This document shows, in pieces, positions 1-4,035 of a stretch of DNA of 5,022 nt. This DNA comes from Desulfobulbus sp. (GTDB taxonomy: Bacteria; Desulfobacterota; Desulfobulbia; Desulfobulbales; Desulfobulbaceae): contig DRKH01000084.1 in assembly GCA_011051825.1 (NCBI GenBank), positions 1 to 5,022 on the forward strand. The letters run 5' to 3'. Numbering within the stretch: the stretch's first letter is position 1; every line of letters begins with the position of its first letter. Below the pieces are notes generated by a model, which did no database searches, was not told the origin of the DNA, and worked only from the letters and a program-made list of their open reading frames with translations. A program made the translations under genes and the position numbers.

Positions 1-2060
1 AAGACCTCTTTGTGGCGGCACAGGAAGGCATCATCCAAATCGGTCCTGACCAGGTAGACGAGCTCCTTAAAGGGGTGGACCTGTTTACCGACATAATTCG
101 GCAGACGGACAACGAAATGGAGGAGTGGTTTAGCCGGAATACCGAACATATTGACGCTCTGGCCGGGCTCTACAGAGCGGCAGCGACCGGAAAGGAGACA
201 AAGGCTCCGCCAGCGCCGGACCCAACCACAGCAGAAGACGGAAAAAAAACCAAAGATTTCACCCTGGGCATATCAAAACCCGCACCGACTGTCGAAGCAG
301 AAGTGCCTGAACAATCCCTTCGGGTATCGGCAGAGGGACTGAACCGGCTCATGGGGCTTGCCGGTGAGGTACAGGTGGAATCACACTGGCTGCCCTCGTT
401 CATCCTCAAGCTGCTCCGGCTCAAACATGACCAGGATAAAGTCTACCGCCTGCTGAACCATCAGATCGATTCGATGCACTTCAGGAAAACCGCTAAGAGA
501 CAGCCTGATGACGGTTTAAACAAAGTACTGCAGGGGATGGATACCTGCCGCAAGCTCGTCAATGATTTCCTGGTGGAAATCGAAGACCATGCCCGACGTT
601 CAACAGAAATTTCATACCACCTTCATCAGGAGGTCATTGCCAACAGAATGCGGCCGTTTTCCGATTGGCTGCACGGGTTTCCCCGGATGGTACGGGATGT
701 TTCCCGCGAACTGGGTAAAAAGGTCAAGCTGGAAATTATCGGAGCAGACACACTGGTTGACCGGGATATCCTGGACAAAATAGAGTCTCCCCTCAATCAC
801 ATGATCAGAAATGCGGTTGATCATGGCATTGAGTCGCCCGAACAACGAAAACGGGCAGGCAAACCTGCACAGGCAACCATCCGGCTCGAGGCCCGGCACA
901 GTGCCGGTATGCTGAACATAGTGGTCAGTGACGACGGCCAGGGTATTGATCTTGAGCGGCTGCGCAGCAGGGTTATCGCCAAAAAAATGATCGATGAGGA
1001 AACGGCCCGGGTCCTCAGCCCACCCGAGCTGCTTGACTTTCTGTTTCTACCGAATTTCAGCACCCGCGATGAGGTCAGCACGATCTCCGGCCGGGGGGTC
1101 GGACTCGATGTGGTGCACAGGGCCATCCATGAAGTGCGTGGTATCATACGAATAAACACAAAGCCGGGCAAAGGTTCATCCTTTGAAATGCAGCTCCCCC
1201 TGACGCTTTCGGTGACCCGTTCGCTGCTGGTCACCATCAGTGAAGAGGACTACGCCTTTCCGCTGGTTGCCATCGATCATGTGCTCAAGCTGCGACCGGA
1301 GAAGGTCAAAGAAGTCGAAGGACGCCAGTATGTCACCTTCAACGACGAACGAATCGGCCTGGTTTCCGCACGTCAGGTTCTTGAGAAAAGTGAGGGGACA
1401 GAAACGAATGGGGACATGCTGCCGGTTCTGGTTATCAGTGATCGCCATAACCGTTATGGTCTGATTGTCGACGCCTTTACCGGCATCCGCGACCTGGTTG
1501 TCCACCCCCTTGACAAGCGGCTGCAGAAGGTCCAGGATGTCAATGCCGCTGCTATTCTTGAAGACGGCACCCCGGTCCTGATCGTTGACGTGGAGGACAT
1601 GGTCCGTTCCGTTGATCACCTTATTTCCGGGAACCGGCTCCAGCGTATCGGCGGGGAAGACCTGCTGGTCGGTCGTCCGATAAAACGGGTCCTCGTGGTC
1701 GACGACTCCATCACCGTGCGCGAGGTGGAACGAAAAATGATCTCCGGCAGGGGGTATGATGTGCACGTGGCTATTGACGGCCAGGATGGATGGAACAGTA
1801 TTCGCAACGAAGCATTTGACCTGGTCATCACGGATGTGGACATGCCGCGCCTGGACGGCATAGAACTGGTCAGGCTCATCCGCAACGATCCACGTTTTAA
1901 AATGTTGCCGATAATTATTGTGTCTTACAAGGACAGAGAAGAAGATCGCAACCGGGGACTTGAAGCCGGAGCGGACTATTATCTGACCAAGGGCAGCTTT
2001 CAGGACGAAACCCTGGTCCAGGCGGTGGAAGACCTGATTGGCGGCCCGGAGCAGGATTGA
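1..2060 (+). CDS. wspE: WspE-like hybrid CheA histidine kinase/response regulator (5' partial)
   Basis: Cytoplasmic CheA-type kinase that should take signal from a Wsp chemoreceptor and phosphorylate WspF and WspR. The reading frame is open to the left edge (first full codon at base 3, reading DLFVAAQEG), like the later part of a CheA Hpt domain, so the GTG at 12 is an internal valine and the phosphoacceptor His lies upstream. Numbering that GTG as residue 1: end of Hpt 1-55; Pro/Lys-rich linker 60-100; dimerisation/P3-like region 103-250; HATPase 255-398 with N box (RNAVDHG, Asn267), G1 (DDGQGID, 307-313) and G2 (GRGVGLDVV, 360-368); CheW-like P5 domain about 402-530; C-terminal receiver 558-676 with acidic pair Asp564-Asp565, phosphoacceptor Asp608 (ITDVDMP), Ser638 and Lys660. 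No P2 domain is visible. The 682 visible residues plus most of an Hpt fit the family length (about 760). The receiver's VSYKDREEDR and GADYYL stretches strongly recall Pseudomonas WspE. Function is inferred by homology; a frz/che-type paralogue is less likely given the two downstream genes. Confidence 0.9.
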   Translation, partial: DLFVAAQEGIIQIGPDQVDELLKGVDLFTDIIRQTDNEMEEWFSRNTEHIDALAGLYRAAATGKETKAPPAPDPTTAEDGKKTKDFTLGISKPAPTVEAEVPEQSLRVSAEGLNRLMGLAGEVQVESHWLPSFILKLLRLKHDQDKVYRLLNHQIDSMHFRKTAKRQPDDGLNKVLQGMDTCRKLVNDFLVEIEDHARRSTEISYHLHQEVIANRMRPFSDWLHGFPRMVRDVSRELGKKVKLEIIGADTLVDRDILDKIESPLNHMIRNAVDHGIESPEQRKRAGKPAQATIRLEARHSAGMLNIVVSDDGQGIDLERLRSRVIAKKMIDEETARVLSPPELLDFLFLPNFSTRDEVSTISGRGVGLDVVHRAIHEVRGIIRINTKPGKGSSFEMQLPLTLSVTRSLLVTISEEDYAFPLVAIDHVLKLRPEKVKEVEGRQYVTFNDERIGLVSARQVLEKSEGTETNGDMLPVLVISDRHNRYGLIVDAFTGIRDLVVHPLDKRLQKVQDVNAAAILEDGTPVLIVDVEDMVRSVDHLISGNRLQRIGGEDLLVGRPIKRVLVVDDSITVREVERKMISGRGYDVHVAIDGQDGWNSIRNEAFDLVITDVDMPRLDGIELVRLIRNDPRFKMLPIIIVSYKDREEDRNRGLEAGADYYLTKGSFQDETLVQAVEDLIGGPEQD

Positions 2061-2107
2061 ACCCCGGCCGCACGGTAAATTTATGCGACTTTTTTACTTC
2101 GTGAAAT

Positions 2108-2166
2108 GTAACTATTCAGGTAGGGGCAGAGAACTAGCCCTACCACCACCTGTAACTGTTCAGGAG
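2108..2166. repeat. Imperfect direct repeat GTAACTRTTCAGG with enclosed hairpin
   Basis: GTAACTATTCAGG at 2108-2120 recurs as GTAACTGTTCAGG at 2152-2164, 44 bases later with one mismatch. Between them GGTAGGG (2119-2125) can pair with CCCTACC (2138-2144) across a 12-base loop. The second copy, extended to GTAACTGTTCAGGAG (2152-2166), has a perfect 15-bp inverted partner at 2494-2508. These look like ends of a dispersed element rather than a regulatory site; no T-run follows the hairpin, so a terminator is not supported. Confidence 0.6.
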
Positions 2167-2244
2167 TGCTCCATATCTGTGCAGTCAGGCCCATAGCCGT
2201 CAAGCTAACACAAATTATCTATAATATCAGGGGATAACAATACC

Positions 2245-2268
2245 GTAGGAGCCCGCCCCGCGGGCGAT
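2245..2268 (+). repeat. REP-like palindrome, copy 1 (GTAGGAGC...GCGAT)
   Basis: The unit reads GTAGGAGCCCGCCCCGCGGG then CGAT. Its core GCCCGC (2251-2256) pairs with GCGGGC (2260-2265) across a CCC loop, with the conserved GTAGGA head and GCGAT tail left unpaired. The layout GTAGGAGC-hairpin-GCGA is that of REP elements known from Pseudomonas and other proteobacteria that are mobilised by RAYT (TnpA-REP) enzymes. A 17-base match (GGAGCCCGCCCCGCGGG) recurs at 2547-2563. Confidence 0.65.
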
Positions 2269-2300
2269 AATTATGCGTCATATTGATGTTTCTGCCGACA

Positions 2301-2342
2301 ATCGCCCGCAGGTAAGCGTAGACTCCGGGGGCGGGCTCCTAC
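2301..2342 (-). repeat. REP-like palindrome, copy 2, inverted and interrupted
   Basis: Read on the minus strand this begins GTAGGAGCCCGCCCC and ends GCGGGCGAT, like copy 1, but the loop is enlarged by about 18 bases (2310-2327). That insertion contains AGCGTAGACTCCG (2315-2327), which recurs at 2474-2486. Together with copy 1 it forms a head-to-head pair, the usual BIME arrangement, separated by 32 bases (2269-2300). Confidence 0.6.
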
Positions 2343-2396
2343 GTGATGCAACCAGCTGATATGTTACGGTATTCGTCTTAGCTTGACGGCTGTGCA

Positions 2397-2442
2397 GTCA
2401 GGCCTGTGAACTATAGTGATTCCTATGTGAATCAGGCCTGAC
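2397..2442. repeat. 10-bp inverted repeat GTCAGGCCTG / CAGGCCTGAC
   Basis: GTCAGGCCTG at 2397-2406 is the exact reverse complement of CAGGCCTGAC at 2433-2442, with a 26-base spacer in which TGATTC (2417-2422) can pair with GAATCA (2429-2434). The left arm overlaps the direct repeat TGTGCAGTCAGGCC. No T-run follows, so it is listed as a repeat and not a terminator. Confidence 0.5.
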
Positions 2443-2460
2443 CGTGCAGAGAGGTAGATA

Positions 2461-2498
2461 AGCGCAGACTTCGAGCGTAGACTCCGTGGGGTGCTCCT
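2461..2498. repeat. Tandem 13-mer joined to a degenerate REP-related segment
   Basis: AGCGCAGACTTCG (2461-2473) is followed at once by AGCGTAGACTCCG (2474-2486), 11 of 13 identical. The second unit matches 2315-2327 exactly. On the minus strand both sites read AGGAGC, six or seven mostly C bases, then CGGAGTCTACGCT (2474-2498 and 2314-2339), so this is probably a diverged copy of the interrupted REP unit. Confidence 0.5.
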
Positions 2499-2546
2499 GA
2501 ACAGTTACCGTGAAATTATCAGTTTTTTGAATACGATCCCGTCCCC

Positions 2547-2566
2547 GGAGCCCGCCCCGCGGGGAT
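2547..2566 (+). repeat. REP-like palindrome, copy 3 (truncated head)
   Basis: GGAGCCCGCCCCGCGGG (2547-2563) is identical to 2248-2264 of copy 1. It then reads GATT instead of CGAT, one base having been lost, and the GTA head is replaced by CCC. The core stem-loop with the CCC loop is kept. This is the same orientation as copy 1. Confidence 0.6.
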
Positions 2567-2595
2567 TGGTGGCAAAAAGATCAACCGGCTTTGTG

Positions 2596-2614
2596 TGGTG
2601 GGCACCGCCCACCA
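2596..2614. repeat. Perfect hairpin TGGTGGGC-ACC-GCCCACCA
   Basis: An 8-bp perfect stem (2596-2603 with 2607-2614) closes on a 3-base loop. A near-identical hairpin sits at 2698-2714. No T-run follows, so termination is unlikely here. It is best read as one copy of a short dispersed GC-rich palindrome. Confidence 0.6.
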
Positions 2615-2633
2615 GCAGAAAGTGGGTTATAAT

Positions 2634-2694
2634 AAGAGCTGCTTCGCCGGAATGACGTTGCTACATATAGAGTGCATGGGGTTCGGCAGCTCTT
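2634..2694. repeat. 9-bp inverted repeat AAGAGCTGC / GCAGCTCTT
   Basis: AAGAGCTGC at 2634-2642 and GCAGCTCTT at 2686-2694 are exact reverse complements, lying just inside the two GGTGGGC hairpins. The symmetrical order hairpin, arm, spacer, arm, hairpin (2596-2714) suggests one composite element of about 120 bases. The spacer contains GCTTCGCCGGAATGACG (2641-2657), which resembles one half of the widespread CGTCATTCCGGCGAAGC bacterial interspersed repeat; the other half is absent. Confidence 0.5.
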
Positions 2695-2697
2695 TTT

Positions 2698-2720
2698 GGT
2701 GGGCAATGCCCACCCTTTTT
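2698..2720 (+). terminator. Possible Rho-independent terminator, or second GGTGGGC repeat
   Basis: GGTGGGC (2698-2704) pairs with GCCCACC (2708-2714) across the loop AAT, and is followed by C and five T (2716-2720). A 7-bp GC-rich stem with a T-run fits an intrinsic terminator on the + strand and could stop transcripts entering from wspE. However, the stem is a second copy of the palindrome at 2596-2614, so terminator activity may be incidental. Confidence 0.35.
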
Positions 2721-2743
2721 GCTTCTGCCGATGACATTTATTC

Positions 2744-2761
2744 TTAGCTTGACGGCTATGG
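2744..2761 (+). repeat. Third copy of TTAGCTTGACGGCT (18-bp match)
   Basis: TTAGCTTGACGGCTATGG here equals the reverse complement of 2191-2208 over 18 bases, and shares 14 bases with 2378-2391 in the same orientation. The terminal repeat of the 2195-2391 element therefore also exists as a solo copy, which points to a dispersed family or to remnants of an earlier, larger insertion. Confidence 0.55.
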
Positions 2762-2806
2762 CTCCTGCGGGTCAGATGCCTTTGTCAATAGTGAATAAAT
2801 ATCAGG

Positions 2807-2834
2807 TTGGCATCTAATCGACTGATTTTAATTC
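2807..2834 (+). promoter_or_regulatory. Weak candidate sigma70-type promoter for wspF-wspR
   Basis: TTGGCA (2807-2812) matches the -35 consensus at five of six positions, but the best -10 at a usual spacing, TAATTC (2829-2834, spacing 16), is poor. The segment 2786-2843 is AT-rich and lies after the last repeat and before the leader hairpin, which is where an internal promoter would be expected. Position is the main argument; the sequence match is weak. Confidence 0.2.
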
Positions 2835-2867
2835 ATTTTAAATGCAGGGTGGATTTATCCTGACCCC

Positions 2868-2908
2868 GGCCTGCCCACTGCAGTAAAGCAGTCCGAGGCG
2901 GGCAGGCC
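2868..2908 (+). promoter_or_regulatory. Strong stem-loop in the presumed wspF leader
   Basis: GGCCTGCCC (2868-2876) pairs with GGGCAGGCC (2900-2908), and inside it ACTGC (2877-2881) pairs with GCAGT (2888-2892) around a 6-base loop, leaving a 7-base bulge (2893-2899) on one side. A smaller hairpin CAGCC/GGCTG with a TGAA loop follows at 2920-2933. Neither has a T-run. They lie 14-80 bases before the ribosome binding site, so could affect mRNA stability or translation of wspF, or may simply be further dispersed palindromes. Confidence 0.4.
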
Positions 2909-2946
2909 CACAAAGTATTCAGCCTGAAGGCTGTGAGGTTGGTAGA

Positions 2947-2954
2947 GAGAAGGA
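2947..2954 (+). promoter_or_regulatory. Ribosome binding site GAGAAGGA
   Basis: A good Shine-Dalgarno sequence. It is 11 bases before the ATG at 2966 (leader ORF), 16 before the GTG at 2971, and 34 before the conserved wspF start at 2989. The spacing favours the leader ATG, not wspF directly. Confidence 0.5.
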
Positions 2955-2965
2955 TCCCCATTAAT

Positions 2966-2992
2966 ATGAAGTGTATTTTGAAAAATATATGA
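2966..2992 (+). CDS. Possible 8-codon leader peptide overlapping the wspF start
   Basis: ATG at 2966 opens an 8-residue frame, MKCILKNI, ending with TGA at 2990-2992. It follows the GAGAAGGA site at normal spacing, and its stop overlaps the wspF ATG as ATGA (2989-2992), the classic layout for translational coupling. wspF itself has no good Shine-Dalgarno at the right distance from its conserved start. The alternative is that wspF begins at the in-frame GTG at 2971, adding six residues (VYFEKY), with a rather long 16-base spacing. Too short for homology evidence; coupling is inference. Confidence 0.35.
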   Translation: MKCILKNI

Positions 2993-4035
2993 GAATAGGA
3001 ATTGTCAATGACATGCCCATGGCAGTGGAAGCTCTGCGCAGGGCCCTTGTCGTATCGGGCAGGCACCAGGTCGCCTGGGCCGCTGAAAACGGTGCGGTTG
3101 CGGTTTCCCTTGCGGCAAAGGACACCCCTGATCTGATCTTGATGGATCTGATCATGCCGGTGATGGACGGCGTGGAGGCCACGAGAAAAATCATGCAGTC
3201 CACGCCCTGCAACATCCTGGTGGTCACGGCAAGCGTGTCCGGCAACAGCGGCAAGGTCTTCGAGGCCATGGGTGCCGGGGCCCTGGACGTGGTAGCGACC
3301 CCTGTAACCGGCAGCGGTAAACAGGGACGTTCACCTGCTCTTCTTCAAAAGATCGACAGGATAGCTCAAATCAGCCAGCCCGCTACCCGTTCAAAACCAA
3401 AGGTTGCTGTCAAGTCTGCACGAAGCCAGGTCTCGGCAGGAAACACCCACGGGAATCTTATAGCCATCGGCAGCTCCACCGGTGGCCCCCAGGCATTACT
3501 CCAGATTCTCGCCCGTTTTCCCTCCGACTTTCCGGTCTCTGTCATTGTAATACAGCACATGGATAAAAAATTTACCGCCGGCCTTGCCAACTGGCTCAAC
3601 AGCCAGGTACACTTTAATGTAAAAGTTCTCGACGAAGGCGAACGTCCGCGGGTGGGGACCGTACTGATTCCCTCCACCGACGATCATGTAATCATGCACA
3701 TGGATACAACGCTGCATTATTCACGCGAGCCTCGGGATAACTTTTACCACCCTTCCGTGGATGTATTCTTCAAAAGCCTGGCATCACACTGGTACGGCAG
3801 CTGCCTGGGAGTACTGTTAACAGGTATGGGAAGAGACGGGGCCGAGGGCATGCTTGCACTGAAACAAAATGGTCATTACCCCATAGCACAGGATCGCAGG
3901 AGTTCCGTGGTGTTCGGTATGCCAAAGGCGGCGATTGAAGCAGGCGCCGTCTATGAAGTGCTGCCGGTACATGAGATTGGAACAAGAATAGTCGAATTAA
4001 TAGACAATGGGTGGAGACTGGACCATCATGATTGA
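2989..4035 (+). CDS. wspF: WspF-like CheB family protein-glutamate methylesterase
   Basis: Response regulator whose output domain removes methyl groups from receptor glutamates; in Wsp systems it resets the receptor, and its loss locks c-di-GMP output on. The start at 2989 (MRIGIVNDMPMAVEALRRAL) is chosen because it matches the WspF N-terminus; the GTG at 2971 would add six unmatched residues. Of 348 residues, 1-105 form the receiver with phosphoacceptor Asp53 (LMDLIMP) and Thr80; 108-153 is a linker rich in Ser, Lys and Gln; 154-345 is the methylesterase with catalytic Ser163 (GSSTGGP), His190 (IQHMD) and Asp283 (TGMGRDGAEGM). Two receiver positions differ from standard CheB: the first pocket acid is Asn7 (VNDMP), and the conserved Lys before Pro is Thr104 (VVATP). 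I recall both as usual in WspF. The stop overlaps wspR by 8 nt. Confidence 0.9.
   Translation: MRIGIVNDMPMAVEALRRALVVSGRHQVAWAAENGAVAVSLAAKDTPDLILMDLIMPVMDGVEATRKIMQSTPCNILVVTASVSGNSGKVFEAMGAGALDVVATPVTGSGKQGRSPALLQKIDRIAQISQPATRSKPKVAVKSARSQVSAGNTHGNLIAIGSSTGGPQALLQILARFPSDFPVSVIVIQHMDKKFTAGLANWLNSQVHFNVKVLDEGERPRVGTVLIPSTDDHVIMHMDTTLHYSREPRDNFYHPSVDVFFKSLASHWYGSCLGVLLTGMGRDGAEGMLALKQNGHYPIAQDRRSSVVFGMPKAAIEAGAVYEVLPVHEIGTRIVELIDNGWRLDHHD
4009..4016 (+). promoter_or_regulatory. Ribosome binding site for wspR inside the wspF 3' end
   Basis: GGGTGGAG, with GGAG at 4013-4016, lies 11 bases before the ATG at 4028. The position supports that start and, with the 8-nt overlap with wspF (ATGATTGA, 4028-4035), indicates translation coupled to wspF. 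Confidence 0.5.

Larger units (their letters stand above)
2195..2391. mobile_element. MITE-like non-coding element with 14-bp terminal inverted repeats
   Basis: AGCCGTCAAGCTAA (2195-2208) and TTAGCTTGACGGCT (2378-2391) are perfect inverted repeats bounding 197 bases with no coding capacity. Further inward, AATACCGTA (2239-2247) pairs with TACGGTATT (2365-2373), then GTAGGAGCCCGCCCC (2245-2259) with GGGGCGGGCTCCTAC (2328-2342), then GCGGGCGAT (2260-2268) with ATCGCCCGC (2301-2309). The arms are therefore complementary in several co-linear blocks interrupted by unpaired insertions. In size and architecture this resembles a miniature inverted-repeat element or a pair of REP units forming a BIME. 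No mobilising enzyme is present in the window. Confidence 0.5.
2178..2404. repeat. 14-bp direct repeats flanking the inverted-repeat element
   Basis: TGTGCAGTCAGGCC occurs at 2178-2191 and again at 2391-2404, immediately outside the inverted element at 2195-2391. The left copy is separated from it by three bases (CAT); the right copy shares one base with the terminal repeat. The placement resembles a target-site duplication, although 14 bp is long for most insertion mechanisms, and it could equally be part of the dispersed repeat itself. The 14-mer match is directly visible; the origin is inference. Confidence 0.5.
2152..2508. repeat. Outer 15-bp inverted repeat bracketing a 357-bp repeat block
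   Basis: GTAACTGTTCAGGAG at 2152-2166 is the exact reverse complement of CTCCTGAACAGTTAC at 2494-2508. The pair encloses the 2195-2391 element and the 2397-2442 hairpin, so the inverted repeats are arranged concentrically. Such nesting is expected from insertion of small elements into one another, or from a degenerate MITE with multiple palindromes. No open reading frame for a transposase lies inside, so any movement would need an enzyme supplied from elsewhere. Confidence 0.6.
2061..2965. other. Gene-free, repeat-rich spacer between wspE and wspF
   Basis: About 900 bases without a convincing coding region on either strand: stops are frequent in all frames, and the one open frame reaching in from the right (2833-3066, minus) is mostly antisense to wspF. 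The stretch is a mosaic of short inverted and direct repeats, listed separately, with AT-rich filler between them. wsp genes are normally packed tightly, so a spacer of this size inside the cluster is unusual. It probably grew by successive insertion of small non-coding repeats. Bases 2061-2107 show no clear wspE terminator: there is a T-run at 2090-2095, but only a 4-bp stem (CGCA 2069-2072 / TGCG 2084-2087) before it. Confidence 0.85.

Noticed and set aside
12..14. GTG at 12 as the start of the kinase gene
   Set aside because: The frame is open to the left edge and reads DLFVAAQEG, continuing an Hpt domain; no Hpt phosphoacceptor His is present downstream, so the true start is outside the window.
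821..1237. 138-codon open frame on the minus strand
   Set aside because: Antisense to the conserved HATPase domain of wspE, low-complexity Ser/Arg-rich translation typical of a shadow frame.
1176..1766. 196-codon open frame on the minus strand
   Set aside because: Lies wholly antisense to the CheW-like and receiver domains of wspE; the translation shows no recognisable domain and the + strand coding is unambiguous.
2061..2107. Intrinsic terminator just after wspE
   Set aside because: The T-run at 2090-2095 is preceded only by a 4-bp stem with an 11-base loop, too weak to call.
2245..2566. CRISPR array from the recurring GC-rich palindromes
   Set aside because: Copies are in both orientations, irregularly spaced and without uniform spacers; they fit REP-like repeats.
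2628..2633. Perfect TATAAT as a -10 box (also at 2220-2225)
   Set aside because: At 2628 the -35 position is GC-rich with no match to TTGACA; at 2220 the -35 position (CCGTCA) matches only three bases. Both sit within repeat elements, so isolated hexamers are weak evidence.
2807..2823. Sigma54 promoter around TTGGCATCTAATCGACT
   Set aside because: The GG element is present but there is no GC-type TTGC element at the required spacing.
2833..3066. 77-codon minus-strand frame reaching into the spacer
   Set aside because: About a third overlaps wspF antisense and the rest crosses the leader hairpins; no recognisable protein features.
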